A DNA stretch of 35,796 nucleotides from an uncultured Hungatella sp. (GCA_910588505.1 CAJUPQ010000034.1:1-35796), one strand, 5' to 3'. Shown: positions 8,748 to 17,033, numbered from the stretch's first letter. Notes: generated from the sequence alone by a model not told the origin. Program-made: numbers and translations.

Positions 8748-8893
8748 CTATCTTCTCCCGATCAACATCTTCCTAAGATAAATGAAACAAATGTTAAGTT
8801 TTTGGTGGTCCGTACCTCCTTCTTTCAGATTTGTCAGTTCTTGAATATCTGTGGGATATTGTCTCTAACTTTTTGTTTCTTTTTGATGTCTTT

Positions 8894-8922
8894 ATTATAG
8901 TCAATCTCTCCTGATTTGTCAA
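8894..8922 (-). promoter_or_regulatory. Perfect consensus sigma-A promoter of the orphan transcript
   Basis: On the minus strand TTGACA (8917-8922) and TATAAT (8894-8899) are separated by exactly 17 bases. Both hexamers match the consensus fully, predicting strong constitutive transcription starting near 8887 and reading toward 8389. Confidence 0.85.
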
Positions 8923-9112
8923 CACTTTTTTTGTATTTTTTCAAAATAATTTTATTATACTTTGAATTTGTATAAATTGAGACTATTAATTTGAATTATT
9001 GAAATTATTTCTGCACTTTATGGATTTATCTCCATTAATTTCAGTTAATTGTAAAACTTCTTTGCATCCGTTCATAGAAACCTCGAAAGGAGCGCATTCT
9101 TACTTTCGCCAT
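8923..9112. other. AT-rich spacer, no gene seen
   Basis: This stretch upstream of the orphan promoter is strongly AT-rich, with A/T runs that could act as an UP element for that promoter. No coding frame with a ribosome site and no strong hairpin was found. Confidence 0.5.
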
Positions 9113-9239
9113 ATTGATATATTGTTTAGTGAGCAATGGGGCGGGGGTAGTCGCAGAGCCAGACAGAGAAGGAGAGATGTCCCGTCCCTCCCTGGCTCCA
9201 CGACTAACTCCGCCTTTGCTCACTCAACAATATATCAAT
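9113..9239. repeat. Dispersed 127-bp inverted-repeat element, copy A
   Basis: The ends 9113-9136 and 9216-9239 form a near-perfect 24-bp stem (one T/C mismatch). An interrupted inner stem follows: TAGTCGCAGAGCCAG against CTGGCTCCACGACTA. The central part reads GAGATGTCCCGTCCCTCCC. Copy B at 17831-17956 has the same plan and an almost identical centre. The element begins seven bases past the darA stop codon and has the same orientation relative to its host gene as copy B. It is probably a MITE-like element that also works as a 3' hairpin or terminator. Confidence 0.8.
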
Positions 9240-9246
9240 TTCTGTC

Positions 9247-9582
9247 TCAGATCTTCTCAAACCGCTCCACATCCGTCACAAAGATAGTTGCCCCGCCCAG
9301 TTCTACGGTCATAGGCATCATCATATACCCGGCGGAAATGGAAGAGATATTGGGAGCCGGAACATTACATGTAATCTTCTGCCGCTTGCCGCAGGTCTCC
9401 TTGATAAGCTCAATGGCATGGTCCACCTTCTCCGCCTCCGTACCGATCATAAGCGTGCAGTTGCCCTTTTTCAAAAAACCGCCGGTGGTCGCCAGTTTTG
9501 TCACCATGTACTGATGCTCATTGAGAACCTCCGTAACGCGGTTGCCGTCATCAGAGCTTACGATTGCGTAAATAATCTTCAT
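9247..9582 (-). CDS. darA: DarA/PstA-type cyclic-di-AMP receptor (PII-like)
   Basis: The 111-residue protein matches the cyclic-di-AMP-binding PII-like family (DUF970): MKIIYAIVSSDDGNRV, then TKLATTGGFLKKGNCTLMIG, and the C-terminal GGATIFVTDVERFEKI. In Firmicutes these trimeric cytosolic proteins bind c-di-AMP; their downstream target is still unclear. The ATG at 9582 is preferred because GAGGTG lies six bases ahead; the frame extends three codons upstream with no better site. Length is normal. It lies 32 bases downstream of the SH3 lipoprotein gene on the same strand and may share its transcript. Repeat copy A follows directly and may end that transcript. Confidence 0.92.
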   Translation of the reverse strand: MKIIYAIVSSDDGNRVTEVLNEHQYMVTKLATTGGFLKKGNCTLMIGTEAEKVDHAIELIKETCGKRQKITCNVPAPNISSISAGYMMMPMTVELGGATIFVTDVERFEKI

Positions 9583-9614
9583 TCTCAACACCTCACTTTT
9601 TCATTTTACAAATC

Positions 9615-10625
9615 TTATTTCGAAACACTGGTTATCTTCTTCTCCCCTGAGCTTGTATTCTCATAGGAAATGTGGACTTGGTCTCCTGTGGTCAGGTCCG
9701 GAGTATTACTTCCCCATACAAACTGATAGGAAGTCCCGTTGCTGGACTGGATGGTCACTCCGGACGGGTCCAGGGAGGTTACTGTGCCTGACACGGAACT
9801 GCCGCCGGAGGAAGTGCCGCCAGGATTTACGCTGCCCGAATTATTCCCCGCCGAAGGTCCGCCGGTACCGCCCGGAGTCGTGCCGGTGCCGGAGTTTGTG
9901 CCGGCTGACGGCCCCTGGGTGCCGCCAGAATTATTGCCCGCTGTGGGTCCTGTAGTTCCCCCGGGCGTGGTGCCGGTTCCGGTGGTGGTCGATGGCTTTG
10001 ACTGGTTATTTGTGGACGGCTTTGTCTGGCTGGTCCCCTGACCCGCGGAAGTTGTTGTGTTACTGCTCTTTGTAGCAGGCGGCGTCTCCGACAGATAGCT
10101 TCCTGACACATAACCTACATTTCCCTTGTAGCTGACCCGCATCCATCCGTTCTCCGCCTGGCCTGTCACCTCCACTTTCTCCCCGTCCGCCAAAGCCGCC
10201 AGCACATCAGAGCCGGTGGAGTAGCTGGAACGCACCCGGACCGACGCCGTAGCATACATGGTCTTCTTTACGTCTGTAACCTTATATTTCTTAGCTGCCG
10301 TAGTCTCCGCTGCCGTGGTGGTCGCGCTGGTAGTCTGGGGCGCGGCTGTGGTCGCCGGCTGGGTCTGGGCAGCTTCGGTCCACCCTTCTGTAGACGGAGC
10401 CGCCGTCTCCTCCATGGAAACCGGGGCTGTGGTCTCCCCTGTGACGATCTCGATCCTGGTTCCGGAAGTATTCTGGCTCTCTGCCGCGCTTCCTTCTTCC
10501 TCCAACTGGTCGCTTTCCGCTTCCGCCGCAGTCGTCCCATTAATCACGATTCCGTCGCCGCTGCCGCAGGCCGTAATGCTCAATGTTGTCATTGCCGCTA
10601 CGAAAATCAACCATTTTTTCCTCAT
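9615..10625 (-). CDS. SH3-domain lipoprotein with Thr/Gly-rich linkers
   Basis: The 336-residue product has a lipoprotein signal (MRKKWLIFVAAM, lipobox LSITAC, Cys at residue 20). A Thr/Glu/Ala-rich linker follows (about 30-110), then a bacterial SH3 domain (about 120-180: MYATASVRVRSSYSTGSDVL, ending GNVGYVSGSYLS). Next comes a low-complexity Gly/Thr/Ser/Pro region with repeated GTGTTPGGT and GPSAGNNSG units (about 190-285), and a C-terminal beta-rich domain of about 50 residues (GTVTSLDPSGVTIQSSNG). SH3_3 domains bind peptidoglycan stem peptides, so a membrane-anchored wall-associated protein is likely. The repeats are prone to length change. A GGAGGAATAAATAT site precedes the ATG. Confidence 0.85.
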   Translation of the reverse strand: MRKKWLIFVAAMTTLSITACGSGDGIVINGTTAAEAESDQLEEEGSAAESQNTSGTRIEIVTGETTAPVSMEETAAPSTEGWTEAAQTQPATTAAPQTTSATTTAAETTAAKKYKVTDVKKTMYATASVRVRSSYSTGSDVLAALADGEKVEVTGQAENGWMRVSYKGNVGYVSGSYLSETPPATKSSNTTTSAGQGTSQTKPSTNNQSKPSTTTGTGTTPGGTTGPTAGNNSGGTQGPSAGTNSGTGTTPGGTGGPSAGNNSGSVNPGGTSSGGSSVSGTVTSLDPSGVTIQSSNGTSYQFVWGSNTPDLTTGDQVHISYENTSSGEKKITSVSK

Positions 10626-10722
10626 ATATTTATTCCTCCATGCAATCTTGCACTTATCTCAATCTATCATACCAACCATTATACACGACCTGTAAGTGTT
10701 TTACTATTTAAATTTTTATGAC

Positions 10723-10739
10723 AAAATGCGAAGCATTTT
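10723..10739 (-). terminator. Weak terminator after the Nif11-like gene
   Basis: A short AAAATGC/GCATTTT hairpin (7-bp stem) ten bases past the stop codon, followed on the minus strand by GTCATAAAAATTT. The stem is short and the T-run poor, so this is a tentative call. Confidence 0.4.
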
Positions 10740-10748
10740 CCAAAAATT

Positions 10749-11027
10749 TTATAATCCCACAAAAAATAGTTCGTAAAAATCGTCTTCCATATGAAGTTTA
10801 GGCGAGTTCTCCCCGCCGCCATTGGTGCTGCGCTTCATGGCCGCGTAAAAATCCTCGCCCACACTGATCATATCCATCTCATAAATCTCATATCCCAACT
10901 CCCGGCACAGAAAACAAAAGGCGGCTACAGGATCAGCGCTCGTTCTGGTCTCCATAAACCGTTCCCGCAACGCCAGATCCCCGCGGACTCTGGCTCGAAG
11001 CTCCTCCAACAGGGCTGCCGTATCCAT
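10749..11027 (-). CDS. Nif11-like small protein with KRSTNGGGENSP motif
   Basis: The 92-residue protein has a helical N-terminal half (LLEELRARVRGDLALRERFM, then DPVAAFCFLCRELGYEIYEM) resembling the Nif11 leader-peptide fold. The second half carries FYAAMKRSTNGGGENSP and an acidic end, MEDDFYELFFVGL. Nif11-type leaders often belong to ribosomally made, modified peptides, but here the C-terminal half has no Cys and few Ser/Thr, and no modifying enzyme is adjacent, so a classic precursor is unlikely. I recall similar small proteins in related gut Firmicutes without known function (from memory, not checked). The ATG at 11027 fits better than that at 11033, which sits against the AGGGGGA ribosome site. 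It is followed by the SH3 lipoprotein gene on the same strand. Confidence 0.65.
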   Translation of the reverse strand: MDTAALLEELRARVRGDLALRERFMETRTSADPVAAFCFLCRELGYEIYEMDMISVGEDFYAAMKRSTNGGGENSPKLHMEDDFYELFFVGL

Positions 11028-11192
11028 AACCATTCCCCCTCATCTTCTCATCCTCCGGACCATGCCCGGATGGCTGCCTTGGTATTATGCCGCGTCCTGT
11101 CTATCATTTCGCTCCAACCGCAGGCCGCATACAAGGCATGCCTTGGCATGCTTCCTTATTATACCACACTTCTCCCCTTCATAAAAGCACCT

Positions 11193-12518
11193 TTAAACAA
11201 TTTCCTTCTTAAGAAACCGTACCGAGACCAGAAACGCCGCCCCTTCCGCCAGGGGAACCGCAAGCCAGATGCCCCGGATTCCCCACAGCCTAGGCAGCGC
11301 TATGATTCCCACAGTCAAAAAAGCAAACGTCCTGAGAAACGACAAAAACGCGGAAACCTTCCCATTTGACAGGGCCGTAAACATGGAGGAGGCAAAAATA
11401 TTCACCCCGCAAAACAAAAAACTTACAGAAAATAATCGAAATCCTTCCGCCGCAAGAACATACACCCTGCCGCCCTCCCGGGCAAACAGATTCACCACCC
11501 TGCCTCCGCCAAAATACGCAGTCAAAAAAACTCCCGCGCAAGTCCACAGGATCACCTTAAGGCAGGAGCGCAGAATGCGCTTTAACCTCTCCCCATCTCC
11601 CCTTCCAAAGTGATAGCCCAGAACAGGAGCCACGCCCATGGAAAAGCCCATAAACAGCGTATTCAGCAGAAACTGGGAATAGTTTATAATGGTGATGGCG
11701 GCAACGCCGTCCTCCCCTGCCAGCCTCATCATATTTCGGTTAAACAGAAAACACGTCACTGCCATGGCAAGCTGGCTGACCATTTCCGAGCTGCCGTTTG
11801 CGCAGCTTTCTGCCAAAACCCTTATATCCCACGATATTCTGCAAAAATGAAGGGTTTCCCGCCGCTGTGTTCCAAAAAACCACAGCCCTGCCGCTGTGGG
11901 CATCAGGTATCCAAAGCCGGTCCCCAACGCCGCTCCCTGTATCCCCATATCCAAAACCACAATAAACACATAATCCAGAACAAGGTTCAAGATCCCGGAA
12001 CCGACAGACAAAAAAGAGCCAAGACCGGGATGCCCGGCTGTGACGAACAGATTGGCAAACATCGTCTGCAGCATATAGGCCGGAAAAAACACAAGCAGGA
12101 TGCGAAGATACTCTTTAGCATATTCAAAAAGCCCGCCTCCGGCTCCAAGGACCTCCAAAATCTCATCTGTCATCACAAAGCCCAGCGCCGCCAGCACCGT
12201 CCCTGCCGCCCCGCCGCAAAAAACCAGCATCGTAAAAGACTCCCTTGCCCTGCCACAATCTCCCTCGCCCATCGTCCGGGAGATTATGGCATTGCCCCCG
12301 GCAGCCAGCATAGTCCCAAGCCCCACCACCAGATTGATGACCGGCGTAACAATATTGATGGCTCCAAGAGCGTCCGTGCTGACAAACCGGGACACAAACA
12401 CCGTGTCAACCATGGTATACAACCCTAAAAATACCATCATCACCATGGTCGGAAGGGCAAATACCAAAAGTCCCCCTGTGCTAAAGTCATTTCCAAGAAC
12501 ATTTTCTTCACGATTCAT
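11193..12518 (-). CDS. MATE-family efflux transporter (first of three)
   Basis: The 441-residue protein has twelve predicted helices in two six-helix halves. It shows MATE features: FALPTMVMMVFLGLYTMVDT and the loop SRFVSTDALGAINIVTPV in the first half, and MGFSMGVAPVLGYHFGRGD in the second. MATE proteins export drugs or metabolites in exchange for Na+ or H+. Its start ATG overlaps the end of the upstream AraC-GNAT gene by 11 bases (ATGAATCGTGA), so the two are translationally coupled and the regulator probably senses a substrate of this pump (inference). It lies in the group that includes MepA. A small GCATGCC hairpin (11136-11151) lies downstream but lacks a T-run. Confidence 0.9.
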   Translation of the reverse strand: MNREENVLGNDFSTGGLLVFALPTMVMMVFLGLYTMVDTVFVSRFVSTDALGAINIVTPVINLVVGLGTMLAAGGNAIISRTMGEGDCGRARESFTMLVFCGGAAGTVLAALGFVMTDEILEVLGAGGGLFEYAKEYLRILLVFFPAYMLQTMFANLFVTAGHPGLGSFLSVGSGILNLVLDYVFIVVLDMGIQGAALGTGFGYLMPTAAGLWFFGTQRRETLHFCRISWDIRVLAESCANGSSEMVSQLAMAVTCFLFNRNMMRLAGEDGVAAITIINYSQFLLNTLFMGFSMGVAPVLGYHFGRGDGERLKRILRSCLKVILWTCAGVFLTAYFGGGRVVNLFAREGGRVYVLAAEGFRLFSVSFLFCGVNIFASSMFTALSNGKVSAFLSFLRTFAFLTVGIIALPRLWGIRGIWLAVPLAEGAAFLVSVRFLKKEIV

Positions 12519-13374
12519 CTGTCTTTACCTCCCCTGTGCTTTTCCTGACAGGGGAAAATACAAAACGCTGGGTAGGGTAGCCAAATTCCGTCAGCAGCTC
12601 CCTCTCACCAAATCCCAGCCCTTTGATAATATCCCGATGTCCCGTATCCGCCCGGTCGCCCTCCCGGTATGTAGTGATGACGATCTCCCGTTCTGGCAGA
12701 ATATCCTCCGCCAGTTTATTCAAAAATACCTTTGCAAGATTTGTCCTGCGGTACTGAGGATGGATTCCGAAAAATTCAATACCCCCTGTGTCATGAGAAA
12801 ACGCCATCACCCCTACAGCCCCATGTCCATGTTTCACCATCAACGCCCGCCTCTGGTCTACATACCTTTTCAGTTTTTGAAGGTACTCCTCCTCATCCAT
12901 ACAGGGATAACCGTCAATAACCAGCCGCGTAAGCTCCATCCACGCCGGTATATCCTGCTTTCCGGCAAAAACGATGTCCGATTTTTTTATTCCCGCGCCA
13001 TCCGCACCCTCTTGCAGGGTAAACCTAAGCTGCAGCGGATAAAATCCCCGCGTCTGCCTGTACCTGGCCGGCGTCTGCTTGTACATCGCTTTAAATGTGG
13101 CGGTAAACGCCTGCTGGCTCTCATACCCGCAGACCATGGCAACATCCAAAATAGGCCTGTCCGAAAACGCAAGAAGCTTTGCCGCCTCCGTCAACTGTCT
13201 CCGCCGGGCATAGTCGTGGATGGTCATCCCCACCGTATCCCCAAAGATTCTGTGCAGATGATATTTGGAGTAATGGACCGCGGCCGCAATCCCATCCAGA
13301 TCCAGTTTCTGGTCAAGATTCCTTTCTATGAAATCAATAGCCTGTTTTGTGATGGCAACTGACTGTATCTCCAT
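12508..13374 (-). CDS. AraC DNA-binding domain fused to a GNAT acetyltransferase domain
   Basis: Residues ~1-105 form a MarA/Rob/SoxS-like AraC domain at the N-terminus: LDGIAAAVHYSKYHLHRIF for helix-turn-helix 1, and DVAMVCGYESQQAFTATFKA with TPARYR for motif 2. Residues ~130-288 resemble a GNAT N-acetyltransferase: HGHGAVGVMAFSHDTGGIEF followed by FGIHPQYRRTNLAKVFLNKL, the usual acetyl-CoA loop position. The canonical R/Q-x-x-G-x-G/A is degenerate (YRRTNLA), so the domain may only bind a ligand. The ATG at 13374 has GGAGGGAGGAATTAT ahead; the longer frame from 13398 has none. It is coupled by overlap to the MATE gene. Together they look like a self-contained stress or drug-response unit. 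Confidence 0.83.
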   Translation of the reverse strand: MEIQSVAITKQAIDFIERNLDQKLDLDGIAAAVHYSKYHLHRIFGDTVGMTIHDYARRRQLTEAAKLLAFSDRPILDVAMVCGYESQQAFTATFKAMYKQTPARYRQTRGFYPLQLRFTLQEGADGAGIKKSDIVFAGKQDIPAWMELTRLVIDGYPCMDEEEYLQKLKRYVDQRRALMVKHGHGAVGVMAFSHDTGGIEFFGIHPQYRRTNLAKVFLNKLAEDILPEREIVITTYREGDRADTGHRDIIKGLGFGERELLTEFGYPTQRFVFSPVRKSTGEVKTDES

Positions 13375-13528
13375 ATAATTCCTCCCTCCGCATACCATAG
13401 ATGCCTGTGTAGCATACCAAAATTAAGGAGGATTGTTTTAATGATTCTTGCGGATTTTCCCACATTCCTCAAATCCGATACGGTCTCTCAAAATACCGCG
13501 GCTGATTTCGTCCCTCCCCTGTTCTCTC

Positions 13529-13909
13529 CTACCGCTTCCCTGCGGAAAATTCAGCCGCCGCTTTCACCCACCTCATCAGCTCCTCGTCAAGCTCCTCCAA
13601 TGCCCCCACCATCACATGATGAGTCCACCGATTGGGATAAGCCTCCGTGGCCGCGTCAACGCGGGGCGAATCCACAGGATAACTTAACCCGAACGTCACC
13701 GTCAGATACGCCTCTGGCCGCTCCTTGGCCTTTCTCACAGGGAGCAGGGAGGCAAACGCAAAATTACGCTTGTTGGAAAATGAAATCTGGGTTTTCTGCA
13801 CCTTCACAGTCACATTCTCAATCTCTGACAAGATTTTCTCTTCCAAACGCTCGTAGAGAGGTAAGGACTGTGGGCTTTTATGGAAAAACAGAAATACATC
13901 CTGGGTCAT
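13529..13909 (-). CDS. DUF5655-like small protein
   Basis: The 126-residue protein contains the pattern seen in DUF5655 proteins: MTQDVFLFFHKSPQSLPLYE, then VTVKVQKTQISFSNKRNFAF and a C-terminal helix (EELDEELMRWVKAAAEFS). It is soluble, without signal peptide. The family is often a stand-alone domain of unknown role, sometimes beside DNA-binding or transport proteins. The ATG at 13909 is chosen because GGAGG lies seven bases ahead; upstream in-frame codons to 13939 lack a site. It follows the PBP gene on the same strand with about 105 bases between. Confidence 0.7.
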   Translation of the reverse strand: MTQDVFLFFHKSPQSLPLYERLEEKILSEIENVTVKVQKTQISFSNKRNFAFASLLPVRKAKERPEAYLTVTFGLSYPVDSPRVDAATEAYPNRWTHHVMVGALEELDEELMRWVKAAAEFSAGKR

Positions 13910-14015
13910 GGCTGTCCTCCTTTTTCTGTGTTGCTTCATTTCTTACTTATATGAAAAGTATAACACAGGAAAAGAGAGTTTAAAAGAATCTCTCTCCGAA
14001 TATCCCGCCTCCTGC

Positions 14016-17000
14016 TCACCACCATGGAATAGGTATGGAAATATCCGGAATAGGAATACTCTCCTGCTCATCTCTGTCTTCTCTTTCGGAATCCCACCAG
14101 AACAGATTATCCTGGGAAGGTGCTGTTTCCGGACCTCCATCTCCGCCAAGAGGCGGCCTGCCTCCCTGACCGCCTCCATTTCCCTGGCTGCCTCCGCCTC
14201 CCTGGCTGCCTCCGCTTCCCTGGCTGCTTCCGCCTCCACTTCCCTGGCTGCCTCCGCCTCCCTGGCTGCTTCCGCTCCCACTCTCCTGCGCTCCTGAGCT
14301 CCCCTGCTCATCTCCATGATTTCCGCTCCCCTCCAGGGACGGCCCGGTCTCCTGCCCTCCGCTTCCCTCCAGGGATGGCCTTATCTCCGGCTCTCTGCTC
14401 TCCTCCTGGGACGGCTTCTCCTGGGGCCGCCCCCACCACGGATACACTCCCTGCCACGGCCAGTTCCCCCAGTCCGGCCTGCTCTCCCACTGGCTGCTCT
14501 CCTCCATCCAGTCCTCCCAGGATTCCCACAACGCCTCGTCGCCCTCCAAAGTCGGATCTACCGACTCCGCGTCCGGATGCAGAGGGCAGATCTCTGGCGC
14601 CACATGAAGGGAATCTTCCGTCTGTCCCGCGCCTTCCGGCAAAACCATAAACACCCGCTCCTCTGTCTCCGGACAGAACTCTGTGGCAGTCCCCTGGGAT
14701 TCCAGACACACAAGTACCTTTGCATGGACATCACAAACCGAAACCGGCGCTGTTCCCGGCGCGAAATACTCGCCGTACACCGCGTTGCCTCTTGGGTCCA
14801 GATCACACACACCGGTTACGGCCTGTTTTCCCGACTTTCTGCATATCTGATACCGTTTCATACCCTCTGGTACCCTAAATCCGGTATCGTCTCTCCCTTC
14901 ATGTACCCTGTCCATAATCCTTTTCCAAATATCCTTGTGATAAGACGTTCCCCCAGTCACCGGCTGGTTCCCATCGTTGCCGCTCCAGATCCCCGCTGTG
15001 TAGTAGGGTGTAAACCCTACAAACCACAGATCCTTGTTATCCGTAGTAGTCCCGCTTTTTCCCGCGGCCGACATTCCCTTAAGAGCCGCCCTCCTTCCCG
15101 TAGGACTCACAGGCGTATCCGCAAATTTACTGCGCCCCGCCACCACATCCCTCATGGCGTCTGTCAAAAGAAAGGCTGTCTCCGGCTTCAACACCTGCCT
15201 GCTCTCTTTTTGGCTCTCCAGCAGCACATTGCCGTCGTGGTCCAGAACTTTCGTAAAAAACACAGGCCTGGTGTACACACCTCCTGCTCCTATGGCCCCA
15301 AACGCCGCCGTCAGCTCCAGGCTGTTCACCCCGTCCGTAATCCCCCCAAGAGCTGTGGACGCGTTGTAATCCTTCTCCGACAAGGTGGTTATCCCCATAT
15401 TCCCGGCATACCACACTCCAAGCTGAGGGGACACGGTCTCCATCATGCACCGCACCGCCACAATATTCATAGAATACGCGATAGCCTCCCGGATATTGCA
15501 GTACCCATAATAACGGCCGTACCAGTTCCGAAACTGCTTGTTCCCCACCTGATAAGGCTCATCATAATACACCGTGGCCAGCGTGGCATTTACCCCGTCA
15601 ATAGCAGGGGCAAAGGCAGTGAGCACCTTAAAAACAGACCCTGGCTGGCGCAGAGAATCTGTGGCCCGGTTAAAGGTGCGGCTGGCCGTTTTCTCCCCCC
15701 GCCCGCCGTTTATGGCCAGCACCTCCCCGGTAAACTGGTCCATCAGCACAAAGGAGGCCTGGGGCTGTAAAACCGCCAAAAGCCGTTCTCCCAGCACGGT
15801 ATCCCTCTCCCCTGTCACAGAATCCCGAAACAGCTCCACATCCCTGCGAAGACTCTCCTCATTGGGATACAGCCCGTCAAAATCCGCCGAAACCTTGGTC
15901 TTATGGAATAACTCCACATCCTCCTCCGAATAATTGGAAACCGTCCCGTCCTCATGCTCCACAGTCAGCTGATAATCCCCTGCCACATAGGCTTCGTTAT
16001 AATTTTCCGGATCATTGATCTCCTCATCCACGATCTGCTGTAACCCCAGATCCTGGGTGGTATAGATGGAAAGGCCCCCGGAATAGATCATTTTCCTGGC
16101 AAGCTCCCCGGAATACCCCAACTGTCTGGCCATGGCCTCTGTAACCTGGGTGATAACCTCATCCGTAAAATACGTGTAGGGTGTGGCCTGAGACTTTGTC
16201 TCCACATCAATATCCTGTATCCTGGCATACACGTCGTCTGCCAAAGCCTCCGCCTTCTGGCCAGAGGTTATCATTCCCTGCTGTTCCATTTTATCCAGGA
16301 TCCGCTTCCTGCGCTCCCCATTGGCCTGGGCTCCTGTCAGGGGATTAAGCCGGGAGGGATTCTGGGTAATACCTGCCAGGACCGCACACTCTGACAGGGT
16401 CAATTCTCCCAGTTCCTTATTAAAATACCGCCGCGCCGCCACCTTCACCCCCAAAGTATTGGCCCCCAGATTAATGGTGTTCAGGTAATCCGTGATAATG
16501 GTTTCCTTATCCGATATTTTTGTCAGCTCCACGGCCAGGTACTGCTCCTGCAGCTTTCTCTCCAGTTTCTCCCGAAAGGTTTTCTCCATCCCCCCGTTAA
16601 AAACCGAATTTTTAATCAGCTGCTGGGTGATGGTGCTGCCGCCTCCTGCCGACGCGTCCCCGGTGACCACCCCCTTGACCGCCCGCAAAATAGACTTTAC
16701 ATCAATACCGTTATGTTCCCAGAACCGCTCATCCTCAATGGCAATAAACGCGTTGACAAGGTCCTTTGGAATCTCCTCATAGGAAGCCTCCTCCCGGTTG
16801 GCTCCCTCCATCACCAGCTTTTCCACAGGATTCCCGTTCCTGTCATAGATGGTGGTGGCAAAGCCCTGAGGGCGAAAACTGAGCACATGGATGTCCGGGG
16901 CGTTGCCAATAACCTTTTTTGCCCACACAAAGATCATAACCGCCAAAATAACCGCACATATCAATAAAATCAGAAGCAGGACGCTCACGCCCCTTAAAAC

Positions 17001-17033
17001 TCCTTTTGCCAGTTTTTTTCCGTCTGTTTTCAT
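14016..17033 (-). CDS. Class A penicillin-binding protein (PBP1A type) with long repetitive tail
   Basis: This 1005-residue bifunctional peptidoglycan synthase has a short cytosolic start and a transmembrane helix (~15-38). The GT51 glycosyltransferase domain (~65-240) has catalytic Glu100 in AIEDERFWEHNG and the GGSTITQQLIKN motif. The transpeptidase domain (~425-710) has Ser466 in RQPGSVFK, SMN at 521-523 and KSGTT at 659-663. All key residues are present, so it should be active and beta-lactam sensitive. After residue ~800 comes a Trp/Glu-rich segment and then a Gly/Ser/Gln-rich repeat tail of about 100 residues ending in IPIPDISIPIPWW. Such tails occur in Firmicute PBP1 proteins and lie outside the membrane. 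The repeats are encoded by 15-18-bp tandem units near 14150-14290. Confidence 0.95.
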   Translation of the reverse strand: MKTDGKKLAKGVLRGVSVLLLILLICAVILAVMIFVWAKKVIGNAPDIHVLSFRPQGFATTIYDRNGNPVEKLVMEGANREEASYEEIPKDLVNAFIAIEDERFWEHNGIDVKSILRAVKGVVTGDASAGGGSTITQQLIKNSVFNGGMEKTFREKLERKLQEQYLAVELTKISDKETIITDYLNTINLGANTLGVKVAARRYFNKELGELTLSECAVLAGITQNPSRLNPLTGAQANGERRKRILDKMEQQGMITSGQKAEALADDVYARIQDIDVETKSQATPYTYFTDEVITQVTEAMARQLGYSGELARKMIYSGGLSIYTTQDLGLQQIVDEEINDPENYNEAYVAGDYQLTVEHEDGTVSNYSEEDVELFHKTKVSADFDGLYPNEESLRRDVELFRDSVTGERDTVLGERLLAVLQPQASFVLMDQFTGEVLAINGGRGEKTASRTFNRATDSLRQPGSVFKVLTAFAPAIDGVNATLATVYYDEPYQVGNKQFRNWYGRYYGYCNIREAIAYSMNIVAVRCMMETVSPQLGVWYAGNMGITTLSEKDYNASTALGGITDGVNSLELTAAFGAIGAGGVYTRPVFFTKVLDHDGNVLLESQKESRQVLKPETAFLLTDAMRDVVAGRSKFADTPVSPTGRRAALKGMSAAGKSGTTTDNKDLWFVGFTPYYTAGIWSGNDGNQPVTGGTSYHKDIWKRIMDRVHEGRDDTGFRVPEGMKRYQICRKSGKQAVTGVCDLDPRGNAVYGEYFAPGTAPVSVCDVHAKVLVCLESQGTATEFCPETEERVFMVLPEGAGQTEDSLHVAPEICPLHPDAESVDPTLEGDEALWESWEDWMEESSQWESRPDWGNWPWQGVYPWWGRPQEKPSQEESREPEIRPSLEGSGGQETGPSLEGSGNHGDEQGSSGAQESGSGSSQGGGGSQGSGGGSSQGSGGSQGGGGSQGNGGGQGGRPPLGGDGGPETAPSQDNLFWWDSEREDRDEQESIPIPDISIPIPWW
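14150..14290 (-). repeat. Tandem coding repeat in the PBP tail
   Basis: Imperfect 15-18-bp units, visible on the plus strand as CCTCCGCCTCCCTGGCTG variants, encode SQGGGG/SQGSGG blocks. Repeats of this kind change copy number by slippage and could vary tail length between strains. All units seen keep the reading frame. Confidence 0.75.

Larger units (their letters stand above)
8389..8887 (-). ncRNA. Orphan ~500-nt transcription unit, candidate ncRNA or small-protein mRNA
   Basis: A perfect sigma-A promoter ends about seven bases before 8887, and a strong terminator lies at 8389-8428. The ~500 nt between them has no ORF of usual gene size on the minus strand. Local hairpins are visible, for example GGCAGTA pairing with TATTGCC and CAGAT with ATCTG. 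It does not show the hallmark sequences of RNase P RNA, tmRNA or large SRP RNA that I know. It contains a 50-codon ORF (8595-8747), listed separately. So it is either a regulatory RNA, an mRNA for a small protein, or a dual-function RNA. Confidence 0.5.

Noticed and set aside
8389..8887. Orphan transcript as RNase P RNA, tmRNA, SRP RNA or 6S RNA
   Set aside because: Hallmark sequences of the first three are absent, and the ends do not form the long closing stem expected for 6S RNA.
9113..9239. Repeat copy A as a CRISPR array
   Set aside because: There is a single hairpin-like unit with no regularly spaced direct repeats, and no cas genes are in the window.
11610..13362. Long plus-strand frames of 272 and 420 codons
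   Set aside because: Antisense to the MATE and AraC-GNAT genes, which both have family signatures and ribosome sites.
13441..13983. Plus-strand 180-codon frame with an AAGGAGG ribosome site
   Set aside because: After about 30 codons it runs antisense to the DUF5655-like gene, and its product is Pro/Ser-rich without any recognisable pattern. The ribosome-like AGGAGG is probably chance.
14316..15770. Plus-strand 484-codon frame
   Set aside because: It lies entirely antisense to the intact PBP gene, and its composition (Arg/Pro/His-rich) is that of a shadow frame.
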